From assembly GCF_947258525.1 (NCBI RefSeq), contig NZ_CAMYIP010000133.1, positions 1-64,000 of the forward strand: a stretch of 64,000 nucleotides of DNA, given 5' to 3'. Source of the DNA: an uncultured Eudoraea sp. (GTDB lineage Bacteria; Bacteroidota; Bacteroidia; Flavobacteriales; Flavobacteriaceae). Below the pieces are notes generated by a model. The model searched no databases. It was not told the origin of the DNA and saw nothing but the letters and a program-made list of their open reading frames with translations. A program made the position numbers and the translations under genes. Below, piece by piece: positions 28,999 to 39,254 of this stretch (position 1 is its first letter; every line of letters begins with the position of its first letter).

Positions 28999-31851
28999 AT
29001 GGTTACTGACCTGTTTGCTTCGAGACATATAGGAATACGAAAAGATGATCTGTCTAAAATGCTTAAAACTATTGGTGTGGAAAGTATAGATCAGTTAATT
29101 GATGAGACTATTCCCAGTGAGATAAAGCTTAAAAAACCCTTGGATCTTAGCAAGGAAATGAGCGAACATGAATTCTTGTCTCATGTAAATTCCCTTTCCC
29201 GGAAAAATAAGGTATTCAAAACCTATATTGGCCTTGGATACAACGAATGTATTACTCCATCTGTTATTCAAAGGAACATACTTGAAAATCCCGGATGGTA
29301 TACAGCATATACACCATATCAGGCAGAAATTGCACAAGGTAGATTAGAAGCCTTGTTAAATTTCCAAACCATGATTTGCGATCTTACTGCTATGGAGCTA
29401 TCCAATGCTTCACTGTTAGACGAAAGCACCGCAGCGGCGGAAGCTATGACCATGTTATATGATGTGAGACCGAGGGAACAAAAGAAAAATGAAGTTGTAA
29501 AATTTTTTGTTTCCAACGAAGTAATGCCGCAGACCCTGTCAGTACTGCAAACCAGATCTAAACCTCTTGGAATTCAATTAGTAATCGGTGATCATGAGAC
29601 ATTTGATTTTAAAGAGGGCTTTTATGGGGCCTTACTGCAATACCCCGGAAAATATGGCCAGGTATGCGACTATAAAAGTTTTGTTCAAAAAGCAAAGGAA
29701 AAAGAGATGAAAGTAGCAGTGGCTGCAGACATACTCAGTTTGGTTTTATTAACCCCACCAGGCGAAATTGGTGTGGATGTAGTTGTTGGAACAACACAAC
29801 GATTTGGAATTCCTTTGGGCTATGGAGGCCCACACGCTGCATTTTTTGCAACCAGGGAAGCCTTTAAAAGAAATATACCCGGGAGAATTATAGGGCTTAC
29901 GAGAGATACAGATGGAAACCAGGCATTGCGCATGGCTTTGCAAACCAGAGAACAACATATTAAAAGGGATAAAGCCACATCCAATATATGCACGGCACAG
30001 GTATTGCTTGCGGTCATGGCGGGTGCTTATGCAGTCTATCATGGTCCGGAAGGATTGAAATATATTGCAAATAAAGTTCACAAGAATACAAGGCTTTTGA
30101 GTCAGCAATTGGAAAATCAGGGATTTGAACAATTGAATACCGTTTTTTTTGACACTATTAAAGTGCTGGTTCCGGATACTAAATCCTTAAAATCTATCGC
30201 TGAAAAAAAGGGTATAAATTTTAACTATATTGATAATAATACGGTTTCGATATCCATCAATGAGGCAACCAGTGAAGATGATATTCAACTAATTTCCGAT
30301 TGCTTTAATGAGTTGCCTGAATCAAATAAGATGAAACCTCTTAACGGCAAAACAAAGGATATTATACCATATTCGTTAGACCGTAGCACCCCTTTCCTGG
30401 AAAACGAGGTCTTTAATTCTTATCATTCTGAGACAGAATTGATGCGTTATCTCAAAAAATTGGAACGAAAGGATTTAGCTCTAAATCAGTCTATGATCGC
30501 ATTAGGTTCTTGTACTATGAAATTGAATGCCGCGAGTCAAATGCTCCCCTTGAGCATGCCCGCATGGGGTAATATTCATCCATTTGTTCCTGTAGAGCAG
30601 GCAGAAGGTTATCAGATTATACTACGGGAATTAGAAAGGGATTTAACGGAAATCACAGGATTTTCAGGCACCTCCCTGCAACCAAATTCCGGTGCACAAG
30701 GCGAATATTCGGGATTAATGACTATTAGGGCATATCACGAATCCAGAGGTGACCAACATAGAAACATCTGTATAATTCCCGCATCAGCGCATGGCACCAA
30801 TCCTGCTTCGGCCGTAATGGCAGGAATGAAAGTTGTTGTAACTAAAACAGATGATCGGGGAAATATTGATATGCAGGACCTACAGGAGAAAGTAGAAATG
30901 CATTCAGATAATTTAGCTGCATTAATGGTAACCTATCCCTCTACACATGGCGTTTTTGAATCCTCCATTAAAAAAATAACAAAGCTAATTCACGATCACG
31001 GGGGACAGGTTTATATGGACGGTGCCAATATGAATGCACAGGTAGGATTAACAAATCCGGCGACTATTGGAGCCGATGTTTGCCATCTCAACCTTCATAA
31101 AACTTTTGCTATCCCGCATGGTGGAGGTGGTCCTGGCGTTGGACCAATTTGTGTTGCAGAACAATTAGTGCCTTTCCTTCCGGGTAATCCGGTAATAAAA
31201 ACAGGTGGTGAAAAAGCAATTTCTGCAATTTCAGGAGCTCCCTGGGGTAGTTCTTTGATATGCTTAATTTCTTACGGTTATATTAAGATGTTAGGGGCAA
31301 CCGGATTAACTGATTCTACTAAAATTGCAATTCTTAATGCAAACTACATAAAGAATAGGTTGAGCGGAAAATTTGATGTTCTTTACACCGGGGAAAAAGG
31401 GCGGGCAGCCCATGAAATGATTATAGACTGCAGGCCTTTTAAAGAAAATGGAGTAGAAGTAACAGATATTGCCAAACGCCTAATGGACTATGGATTTCAT
31501 GCTCCAACGGTATCTTTTCCAGTGGCCGGTACCATTATGATAGAACCAACGGAAAGTGAAAATCTGAAAGAACTAGATCGTTTTTGTGATGCTATGATAT
31601 CGATCCGTGCAGAAATTGATCAGTCCTCTGCTGAAGATATCAATAATGTATTGAAAAACGCCCCACATACACTTCATATGGTGACCAATGATTCGTGGGA
31701 ATTTCCATATTCCAGACAAAAAGCTGCGTTCCCATTGCCCTATGTTGGTGAAAACAAATTCTGGCCTAGTGTTAGAAGAGTTGATGACGCCTATGGAGAT
31801 CGTAATTTAATTTGTACCTGTACACCTATCGAAGCCTATATTGAAGCTTAA
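28999..31851 (+). CDS. gcvP: Glycine dehydrogenase (aminomethyl-transferring), P-protein
   Basis: FASRHIGIRKDDLSKML; GYGGPHAAFFATREAFKRNIPGRIIG; NLHKTFAIPHGGGGPGVGPI (PLP Lys). Start set to MVTDLFASRHIG. Confidence 0.97.
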   Translation: MVTDLFASRHIGIRKDDLSKMLKTIGVESIDQLIDETIPSEIKLKKPLDLSKEMSEHEFLSHVNSLSRKNKVFKTYIGLGYNECITPSVIQRNILENPGWYTAYTPYQAEIAQGRLEALLNFQTMICDLTAMELSNASLLDESTAAAEAMTMLYDVRPREQKKNEVVKFFVSNEVMPQTLSVLQTRSKPLGIQLVIGDHETFDFKEGFYGALLQYPGKYGQVCDYKSFVQKAKEKEMKVAVAADILSLVLLTPPGEIGVDVVVGTTQRFGIPLGYGGPHAAFFATREAFKRNIPGRIIGLTRDTDGNQALRMALQTREQHIKRDKATSNICTAQVLLAVMAGAYAVYHGPEGLKYIANKVHKNTRLLSQQLENQGFEQLNTVFFDTIKVLVPDTKSLKSIAEKKGINFNYIDNNTVSISINEATSEDDIQLISDCFNELPESNKMKPLNGKTKDIIPYSLDRSTPFLENEVFNSYHSETELMRYLKKLERKDLALNQSMIALGSCTMKLNAASQMLPLSMPAWGNIHPFVPVEQAEGYQIILRELERDLTEITGFSGTSLQPNSGAQGEYSGLMTIRAYHESRGDQHRNICIIPASAHGTNPASAVMAGMKVVVTKTDDRGNIDMQDLQEKVEMHSDNLAALMVTYPSTHGVFESSIKKITKLIHDHGGQVYMDGANMNAQVGLTNPATIGADVCHLNLHKTFAIPHGGGGPGVGPICVAEQLVPFLPGNPVIKTGGEKAISAISGAPWGSSLICLISYGYIKMLGATGLTDSTKIAILNANYIKNRLSGKFDVLYTGEKGRAAHEMIIDCRPFKENGVEVTDIAKRLMDYGFHAPTVSFPVAGTIMIEPTESENLKELDRFCDAMISIRAEIDQSSAEDINNVLKNAPHTLHMVTNDSWEFPYSRQKAAFPLPYVGENKFWPSVRRVDDAYGDRNLICTCTPIEAYIEA

Positions 31852-31863
31852 ATTATTACTTAT

Positions 31864-31912
31864 AAACAGGGACTTGAAAGGCTACGAAACAGCTGAAGTC
31901 CTTGTTTTATTC
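31864..31912 (+). terminator. Imperfect intrinsic terminator after gcvP
   Basis: AAACAGGGACTT ... AAGTCCTTGTTTTATT, 12-bp arms with one mismatch, T-rich tail. Confidence 0.5.
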
Positions 31913-32011
31913 TTGTTTGTTTCTTCTGAACATCGTAATTAATTTTCATACGCGCTGTGCACAGTATTTTTTTTTATTAGTTTGTAAAAAACTTAAACAA
32001 CGCTACTTTAG

Positions 32012-33070
32012 ATGAGTATTGGAATTAGCGGTACAGGGTGTTATATCCCGTCTATCACTACTCAAAATATTGATTTTGAGCAACATAATTTTCTTACCGA
32101 TGAAGGCACTCCTTTTCCTTATTCGAATGAGGTCATTATCGAAAAATTTAAAGCAATAACAGGGATTGATGAAAGACGCTACGCCGATAAAGAACTAAAC
32201 ACTTCAGATTTGGGATACTTTGCAGCTCTTGATGCCATCGAGGATGCCGGCATTGATGCAGAAGATCTGGATTATATCATTTTCGCCCATAATTTTGGGA
32301 ATGTTAGCCATGGACAGTTTCAAAGTGATACAGTTCCAAGTTTAGCGACCAGGGTAAAGCATCTCCTAAAAATCAAAAACCCCAATTGTGTAGCTTATGA
32401 TATGCTTTTTGGTTGTCCCGGCTGGATTGAAGGAGTAATTCAGGCAAATGCCTTTATTAAAAGCGGCATTGCAAAAAAATGCCTTGTAATAGGTGCAGAA
32501 ACTCTTTCCAGGGTAGTCGATCAGCACGATCGGGATTCAATGATATATTCAGATGGAGCCGGCGCATGTATTATTGAAGATTCGGAGGATTCTGGTGAGA
32601 TTCTTGCGCATACTTCTGCTACCTATGCCAATGAAGAAGCTTATTATTTGTTTTTTGGTGAATCGCATAATAAATCGTGCCCCAGCAAAACACAATACAT
32701 AAAAATGTATGGTCGTAAAATTTATGAATTTGCGCTAAAACATGTTCCAAAGGCCATAAAAAATTGTTTGAATAAAAGTGGTATCCCAATTGAAGATGTA
32801 AAAAAAATATTTATTCATCAGGCAAATGAAAAAATGGACGAGGCTATCGTAAAACGATTTTATAAATCTTATAATATGGAAATGCCAGAAGGAGTTATGC
32901 CAATGAATATCCATGAAATGGGTAATAGTTCTGTAGCAACCGTTCCTACCTTATTTCATATGGTTAAAACAGGAAAAATGGAAAATCAGCATATAGAAAA
33001 AGGGGATGTTGTTATCTTTGCCAGTGTTGGTGCAGGTATGAATATCAACGCTATAGTCTATAGATGCTGA
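32012..33070 (+). CDS. 3-oxoacyl-ACP synthase III family protein (KASIII/FabH-like)
   Basis: FGCPGWIEGV (catalytic Cys), FIHQANEKM (His), EMGNSSVATVPT (Asn), terminal GAGMNINAIVYR. Confidence 0.92.
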   Translation: MSIGISGTGCYIPSITTQNIDFEQHNFLTDEGTPFPYSNEVIIEKFKAITGIDERRYADKELNTSDLGYFAALDAIEDAGIDAEDLDYIIFAHNFGNVSHGQFQSDTVPSLATRVKHLLKIKNPNCVAYDMLFGCPGWIEGVIQANAFIKSGIAKKCLVIGAETLSRVVDQHDRDSMIYSDGAGACIIEDSEDSGEILAHTSATYANEEAYYLFFGESHNKSCPSKTQYIKMYGRKIYEFALKHVPKAIKNCLNKSGIPIEDVKKIFIHQANEKMDEAIVKRFYKSYNMEMPEGVMPMNIHEMGNSSVATVPTLFHMVKTGKMENQHIEKGDVVIFASVGAGMNINAIVYRC

Positions 33071-33074
33071 AAAT

Positions 33075-33599
33075 ATGTATGAAAAAACATTTCCTGTTAA
33101 AAGGTATAAAAATACACTTGCCTTTCTTCAAAAGCATATAAACACACAAGAAGCCATATTGGATTTAGGGGTAAAAAACCCGTTTTCTGAAATAATGAAG
33201 CAACATGGCTATAAGGTTGAAAATACCAGCGGTGAAGATTTGGATTTGGATTTTGAATTAATAAAGAAATCGAAAGCCAAGGTTGTTACTGCATTTGAAA
33301 TCTTTGAACACTTACTTGCACCTTATAATATTTTAAGGGAAATTAAAGCGGATAAAATTGTAGCAAGCGTGCCCTTAAAACTCTGGTTTGCCCCTGCCTA
33401 CAGAAGCAAAACTGATCCGTGGGACAGACACTATCATGAATTTGAAACATGGCAGTTCAATTGGTTGCTTGAAAAAGCCGGATGGGAGATAAAGGATACT
33501 TTTAGATGGGCTAATCCTGTTAGGAAACTGGGGATCAGGCCTTTATTACGGATTTTTACGCCACGATATTATATTGTTTATGCTGAGCGAAAAAGGTAA
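33075..33599 (+). CDS. Short class I methyltransferase-like protein with degenerate motif I
   Basis: AILDLGVKNPFSE, VTAFEIFEHLLAPYNILREIKADKIVASVPLKLW, DRHYHEFETWQFNWLLEKAGW. Confidence 0.75.
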   Translation: MYEKTFPVKRYKNTLAFLQKHINTQEAILDLGVKNPFSEIMKQHGYKVENTSGEDLDLDFELIKKSKAKVVTAFEIFEHLLAPYNILREIKADKIVASVPLKLWFAPAYRSKTDPWDRHYHEFETWQFNWLLEKAGWEIKDTFRWANPVRKLGIRPLLRIFTPRYYIVYAERKR

Positions 33600-33647
33600 C
33601 CCGAAAGTGCTGCATCTATTGCATCAGAATAATTATACCATACTGCA

Positions 33648-34499
33648 GTGAATTATTATATTGTAATCTGTGCGCATAATGAAGAACTATACCTTGCTGA
33701 TACACTTCGGTCTGTACTAGAACAAACCTTGCAACCTGAGAAAATTTTGGTTGTGAACGATAACTCTTCAGATAAAACAGAAGCTATCATAGATGAGTTT
33801 ATCTCCGAAAACGAGCATATTTTAAAGGTTAACAGGTCTTCCTCAAACCTTCATTTACCGGGAGCCAAAGTTGTGGAAGCATTTAATGAAGGTTATCAAT
33901 TGTTGGATGATCAATACGATTTTATTGTGAAACTGGATGCTGATATCATCCTACCTGAAGATTACTTTGAAAAAATCTCAGAACTAATTGGTTCAGATTC
34001 AAAGGCAGGTATTTTAGGTGGATTTGCCTATGAACAAGATGCCGACGGAGCATGGAAGTTAAATCATCCAATGAATAAAGATCACGTGCGTGGCGCTTTT
34101 AAAACCTATACAAAAGAATGTTTTAAAGCTATAGGTGGATTAAAGAATGCCATGGGGTGGGATACTGTAGATGAACTTCTGGCTCAGTATAATGATTTGA
34201 AAGTGATTACGGATGATTCATTAAAAATAAAGCATTTGCGTCCTCTGGGGACTTCCTATAACAAACGGGCACGTTTTCTGCAGGGTGAAGCAATGTACAG
34301 AATGCGCTACGGCTATCTGATAAGTTTCATTGCCTCACTTAAAATTGCCTGGAAAAGAAAAAAATTGGAATTATTTTTTGATACTTTAAAAGGCTTTATT
34401 AAGGCCAAAAAGAGGAAACTTCCTTTTTTGGTTTCTGAAAAAGAAGGCATATTTATCCGCAAACTCCGATGGCGAAACATTTTGAAAAAATTATTCTAA
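33648..34499 (+). CDS. Glycosyltransferase family 2 (GTG start)
   Basis: YIVICAHNEELYLADTLRSVLEQTLQPEKILVVNDNSSDKTEAII; FIVKLDADIILP. Confidence 0.92.
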   Translation: MNYYIVICAHNEELYLADTLRSVLEQTLQPEKILVVNDNSSDKTEAIIDEFISENEHILKVNRSSSNLHLPGAKVVEAFNEGYQLLDDQYDFIVKLDADIILPEDYFEKISELIGSDSKAGILGGFAYEQDADGAWKLNHPMNKDHVRGAFKTYTKECFKAIGGLKNAMGWDTVDELLAQYNDLKVITDDSLKIKHLRPLGTSYNKRARFLQGEAMYRMRYGYLISFIASLKIAWKRKKLELFFDTLKGFIKAKKRKLPFLVSEKEGIFIRKLRWRNILKKLF

Positions 34500-36173
34500 T
34501 ACTGCTGTGATAGGCTTTCCGGTAGTTCCATTCGGGAATGCTATCCCAAGCATTGTGGCTATTGTAGGTGCAATATCAGGGATTTCTGTTCTGTGAGATG
34601 TTGAGCCCGCTTTAATTCCCTTTCCATAAAAAAGAAGTGGTGTATGGGTGTCATAAATCTGAGCAGAACCATGTGTAGAGCCGGTTTTACTATAATCAAT
34701 ACTTCCCGGTTTCGGCACCATTAATACATCGCCCGAACGTTTCATATTATATCCATTCTGAATAATGTATGGTATCCCTGAAGTATATTCATTATTTCGC
34801 ATTTGATAAGCAGTATATACTCTAGCCATATCGCTGGATGATAATAATTCATCAGCCAAAGTCTCCTGAACTTCCTTAAGACTTAAATCCAGATTTTGGA
34901 TTACCTTATGGTCAAGAAAAAGTTGATTATTGGAATAATTTTTAATTAATTCTGCCGATCCGTATTTATATTTAATGAATTCTGCGAGTTTTGCCTGCAT
35001 TTCTGACCTATTAAGGTATCCCGCCGGAATTTTTTGATCATTCAGGTAGGCGGGAACATTGATTGCTCCATGATCTGCAGTAAGAAAAACGGTGTATTCT
35101 CCCTTACCTACTTTGGTATCTAAATATTTAAATAAACGTTCCAAATCCCGGTCCAAACGAATGTATGTATCTTGAATTTCCTTGGAATTTACGCCGAACC
35201 AATGGCCAACATAATCTGTACTTGAATAACTTATGGCTAAAAAGTCTGTGATATCGTCTGTTCCAAGCTGCTCCCCTTTTAATGCTTCCAAAGCAAAATC
35301 AGTTGTAATGCTATTTCCAAAAGGCGTTACCTTTAAAATTTCATATTGACTATTCTTATCCCATAAACCGGGAAGGTCATGAGGAAAAACCGGAGCACTT
35401 TCTCCTGAGTAACGACCCTCGTAGCTATTGTTATCAGGGCTGCTTTCCACATAGGTAGTTATATCTTCAATGGTATTCCACGGTTTCTTATATCTCTGAA
35501 CTGAATTAGAGGAATTAAAATCCACTACCCATTTAGGCAAACTCTCCATATAATAGGTACTGCTAATCCATTTCCCTTCACCCCCACCAAGGAACCAGTA
35601 AGCCGCATTTGCTGTATGGCCTCCTGGTAGTACAGCACCCCTGTCTTTAAGTGCTACGGCAATAACTTTACCCTTCATTTGTGTATGCAATCGCAATTGA
35701 TCTGTAATAGTGGTTACGGTCATTCTATGCGGGGACATTTTTCCCGCGTCTGAAATCATTCCTACCGTTTCATATGATTCATCAGAAGCACAATAAACCA
35801 GTTTATCAATTTCCTTATCATACCAGTTATTACCAATAATGCCATGCGTTGCAGGAGTAGCCCCCGTATATACAGATGCGTGTCCCGGGCCAGTACTCGT
35901 AGGTGCATAATTGAAGTGATTATTCTTACAATTGAACCCTTCGTTAACAAGGCGTTTAAAACCATCATCCCCATAATGATTCCAAAAACGGGTCAAATAG
36001 TCATACCTCATTTGATCTACTACAATTCCCACAACCAATTTCGGTGTGGTCATCAGGGGTGCTGCAATCTCCGTTTTAGCAGTTTCTTTTGCCCGCCGCT
36101 GACTTAATGCTTCCAAAGAATTTAAGATGAAGCTTACTATTAGAATGTATGTGAAAAAGCCTTTACTAAACAT
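34491..36173 (-). CDS. pafA: Alkaline phosphatase PafA family
   Basis: LVVGIVVDQMRYDYLTRFWNHYGDDGFKRLVNEGFNCKNNHFNYAPTSTGPGHASVYTGATPATHGIIGN; FLTADHGA. Confidence 0.95.
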   Translation of the reverse strand: MFSKGFFTYILIVSFILNSLEALSQRRAKETAKTEIAAPLMTTPKLVVGIVVDQMRYDYLTRFWNHYGDDGFKRLVNEGFNCKNNHFNYAPTSTGPGHASVYTGATPATHGIIGNNWYDKEIDKLVYCASDESYETVGMISDAGKMSPHRMTVTTITDQLRLHTQMKGKVIAVALKDRGAVLPGGHTANAAYWFLGGGEGKWISSTYYMESLPKWVVDFNSSNSVQRYKKPWNTIEDITTYVESSPDNNSYEGRYSGESAPVFPHDLPGLWDKNSQYEILKVTPFGNSITTDFALEALKGEQLGTDDITDFLAISYSSTDYVGHWFGVNSKEIQDTYIRLDRDLERLFKYLDTKVGKGEYTVFLTADHGAINVPAYLNDQKIPAGYLNRSEMQAKLAEFIKYKYGSAELIKNYSNNQLFLDHKVIQNLDLSLKEVQETLADELLSSSDMARVYTAYQMRNNEYTSGIPYIIQNGYNMKRSGDVLMVPKPGSIDYSKTGSTHGSAQIYDTHTPLLFYGKGIKAGSTSHRTEIPDIAPTIATMLGIAFPNGTTGKPITAVLE

Positions 36174-36285
36174 GTTGAATTGGTTCAGGATTTAAAAATG
36201 CCTAAATTAAGTTTTAAAATTTTAAATGAAGGTTAAATGAAGGCTAATATTACTATTTTTACAGCTAAAAGTATCCTATAGTTTT

Positions 36286-37023
36286 ATGAATTACATCTCA
36301 TCAATTGGCAGCTATTCTATTATGGTATGGGAGGTTTTTAAAAAACCTACAAAATGGTCAATTATGAAATCTTTAATTTTAAAAGAAATTGATGAATTGA
36401 TTTATGGATCAATGGGGATCGTTATTTTTATTTCTGTTTTCATTGGAGGCGTTGTAGCTATTCAGACGGCATTAAACCTTACAAATCCCCTCATTCCCAA
36501 AGACCTGATTGGTTTTGCTACCCGACAATCCGTTATTCTTGAGTTTGCCCCTACATTTACATCTATAATCATGGCTGGAAAAGTAGGGTCTTATATTACG
36601 TCCAGCATAGGCACTATGCGGGTTACCGAACAGATAGATGCTTTGGAGGTTATGGGCGTGAATTCTCTTAACTACCTCGTTTTTCCAAAGATAATAGCCA
36701 TGCTATTTTATCCATTTGTAATCGCTATTTCCATGTATGTTGGAATTTTTGGAGGTTTAATTGCCAATTCCTTAGGAAATTACAGTACCTCAACTGAATT
36801 TATTCAAGGTATACAACTAGACTTTATACCTTTTCACGTGACTTATTCCTTTATTAAATCTGTGGTTTTTGCTTTTATTATTGCTACTATTCCTTCTTTT
36901 CATGGGTATTATATGGAGGGTGGGGCCCTTGATGTTGGCAAAGCAAGCACAACCTCTTTTGTTTGGACCAGTGTAGTGATCATCATTACTAACTTTGTAC
37001 TAACCCAACTATTGTTAGGCTGA
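36286..37023 (+). CDS. MlaE-family ABC transporter permease
   Basis: FISVFIGGVVAIQTAL; EFAPTFTSIIMAGKVGSYITSSIGTMRVTEQIDALEVMGVN. Confidence 0.95.
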   Translation: MNYISSIGSYSIMVWEVFKKPTKWSIMKSLILKEIDELIYGSMGIVIFISVFIGGVVAIQTALNLTNPLIPKDLIGFATRQSVILEFAPTFTSIIMAGKVGSYITSSIGTMRVTEQIDALEVMGVNSLNYLVFPKIIAMLFYPFVIAISMYVGIFGGLIANSLGNYSTSTEFIQGIQLDFIPFHVTYSFIKSVVFAFIIATIPSFHGYYMEGGALDVGKASTTSFVWTSVVIIITNFVLTQLLLG

Positions 37024-37790
37024 TGATAGAAGTAGAAAACTTAAACAAATCCTTTGGAGATGTCCAGGTATTAAAGGGCATAACAACCTCCTTTGAAAAG
37101 GGGAAAACCAATCTGATTATAGGTCAAAGCGGCTCAGGAAAGACCGTATTTATGAAATGCCTTTTGGGGTTAGTTGTACCGGATAAGGGAACGATTAGTT
37201 ACGATGGAAGAATGTTTTCAAAACTAACTGTTAAGGAAAAACGAAATTTAAGACAGGATATGGGGATGGTGTTCCAGGGAAGCGCCCTATTTGATTCAAT
37301 GACAGTTGAAGAAAATGTGATGTTCCCGATGGACATGTTTACCAAACAGTCACGATCTGAAATGGAAGACAGAGTCAATATTGTATTAAAACGTGTAAAC
37401 CTCATTGATGCACATAAGAAATATCCGGCTGAAATTTCAGGAGGTATGCAAAAAAGAGTTGCTATTGCCAGGGCAATAGTTATGAATCCGAAGTATTTAT
37501 TTTGTGATGAGCCCAACTCAGGCCTTGATCCCAATACAGCGATCTTAATTGATAACCTAATTCAGGAGATCACAAAGGAATTTGACATAATTACAGTAAT
37601 TAATAGCCATGACATGAATTCTGTTATGGAAATTGGTGAAAAAATAATCTTTCTTAAAAATGGTATCAAAGAATGGGAAGGCACCAATAAGGAAATCTTT
37701 AAAACAGATAATAAAGCAATAACTGATTTTGTCTATTCCTCGGAATTATTTAAAAAGGTCAGGCAAATGTATATTGAAGAGAGGGACTAG
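37023..37790 (+). CDS. MlaF-type ABC transporter ATP-binding protein
   Basis: Walker A GQSGSGKTVFMKCLLGL; signature ISGGMQKRVAIARAI; Walker B YLFCDEPNSGLDP. Confidence 0.96.
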   Translation: MIEVENLNKSFGDVQVLKGITTSFEKGKTNLIIGQSGSGKTVFMKCLLGLVVPDKGTISYDGRMFSKLTVKEKRNLRQDMGMVFQGSALFDSMTVEENVMFPMDMFTKQSRSEMEDRVNIVLKRVNLIDAHKKYPAEISGGMQKRVAIARAIVMNPKYLFCDEPNSGLDPNTAILIDNLIQEITKEFDIITVINSHDMNSVMEIGEKIIFLKNGIKEWEGTNKEIFKTDNKAITDFVYSSELFKKVRQMYIEERD

Positions 37791-37797
37791 CCGCTTT

Positions 37798-39252
37798 CTA
37801 CCTTAACCTTACTTTATTATCATTCAATCGCAATTTGAGCCAGTTACTTAGTTTTTCCGAGTCCTCAGTAATACTACGAGGTTTTGTCTCTTTTTTCCAG
37901 GTAACTTCAAAAATGGGTATAGTATCTATTTTACTAAAGTCTGTTGTAATTGTATAAGCAAAACCAAGGCTTTCAATATTTTCATAATTTAATTTAGCTT
38001 CGGCACTGATTTGTTCAAATGGTATTTGTTTAGTTGTAAGCTTACTAAGTTTAGCTATTTCAGATTCAAGCAGGTTTATACGCTCATCCTTATTTAATAC
38101 TTCGGCTTTTTTAGATTCGTATAATTCATTTATATAATTGAATTTTATTTCAGAATCGTCCCTTCCCCCCTGTACAATTTTAAGTTCGGTGTCCCCCAGC
38201 TTTGAAAATGAATTTTTTTGTTCAATCCAGCTGGCAATAACATTATCCGGTATTAGTTCATCGCCCATACAAACTAATTCGATGGTTGAACCACCTTTCC
38301 TGTTATAATTTATTTCTGTAAGATTATCCAAATACCTGCCTCTATCCTTAAATTTATATAGTTCGATTGTATTATTAATCAAATCCTGAGCCTGCCTCAT
38401 ATATCTGGATTTCTGCCAAACATTATAAAAGGTAATTGTAGCAGGTACCATAACCAAAAGGGCAATTAAAGAAGCTATTCTGGCATAGAACCTTCTCTTC
38501 CTGGAATTAATATATTTCACCATTGGAAAACGAAGGAGCTTAAGAACAATGACTGTGGCAAGTGCAATGAAAATAGTGTTTATTATAAAAAGGTACATAG
38601 CCCCGGTTGCATAATGCCAATTGGCAATTGCCAAGCCAAAGCCTACTGTACAAAGAGGTGGCATTAAAGCTGTTGCTATGGCTACCCCAAAAATTACAGT
38701 GGCGATAGTTCCCTTTTTAGCCCTGGCTATAACCAGAGCGAAACCACCAAAAAAGGCGATCAGAACATCTCTGATATCCGGCTCTGTCCTAGCTAATAAT
38801 TCAGAGGATTCATCACTAAGAGGGAAAAATTCGAAGAATAAATAAGCCGTAAGAATACTTATGGTAACCATTACCGCAAAATTCTTTAATGAACGCCGAA
38901 GCGTGTCAACATCGTTTATGGCAATAGACATTCCAATACCTAAAATTGGACCCATTAGTGGAGAAATAAGCATGGCTCCAATAACCACTGCTGTAGAATT
39001 TGCATTCAACCCTACGGAAGCAATAAATATGGAACATATCAATATCCAAACTGTGTGTCCTTTAAATGGAATATCTGCAATAATAGCTTCCTTGGTAGCC
39101 TCCTGATCCGTGTTTTGTCGGATATTCAAAAGTCCAGTAATGAATTTTCGCGCACTCCCATAAAATCCCTGAAAATCCTTTTTAGCCTGCTCTCCGCTTA
39201 GATTCTCCTTGTTTTCAGACAATGAACTTTTATCTTTAAAATCTTCTTCCAT
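37798..39252 (-). CDS. DUF389 (TIGR00341-type) membrane protein
   Basis: LNANSTAVVIGAMLISPLMGPILGIGMSI; ATALMPPLCTVGFGLA. Confidence 0.92.
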   Translation of the reverse strand: MEEDFKDKSSLSENKENLSGEQAKKDFQGFYGSARKFITGLLNIRQNTDQEATKEAIIADIPFKGHTVWILICSIFIASVGLNANSTAVVIGAMLISPLMGPILGIGMSIAINDVDTLRRSLKNFAVMVTISILTAYLFFEFFPLSDESSELLARTEPDIRDVLIAFFGGFALVIARAKKGTIATVIFGVAIATALMPPLCTVGFGLAIANWHYATGAMYLFIINTIFIALATVIVLKLLRFPMVKYINSRKRRFYARIASLIALLVMVPATITFYNVWQKSRYMRQAQDLINNTIELYKFKDRGRYLDNLTEINYNRKGGSTIELVCMGDELIPDNVIASWIEQKNSFSKLGDTELKIVQGGRDDSEIKFNYINELYESKKAEVLNKDERINLLESEIAKLSKLTTKQIPFEQISAEAKLNYENIESLGFAYTITTDFSKIDTIPIFEVTWKKETKPRSITEDSEKLSNWLKLRLNDNKVRLR

Positions 39253-39254
39253 AA

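Noticed and set aside
29749-30132. 127-aa and other minus ORFs inside gcvP
   Set aside because: Antisense to conserved P-protein coding sequence with no recognisable domain
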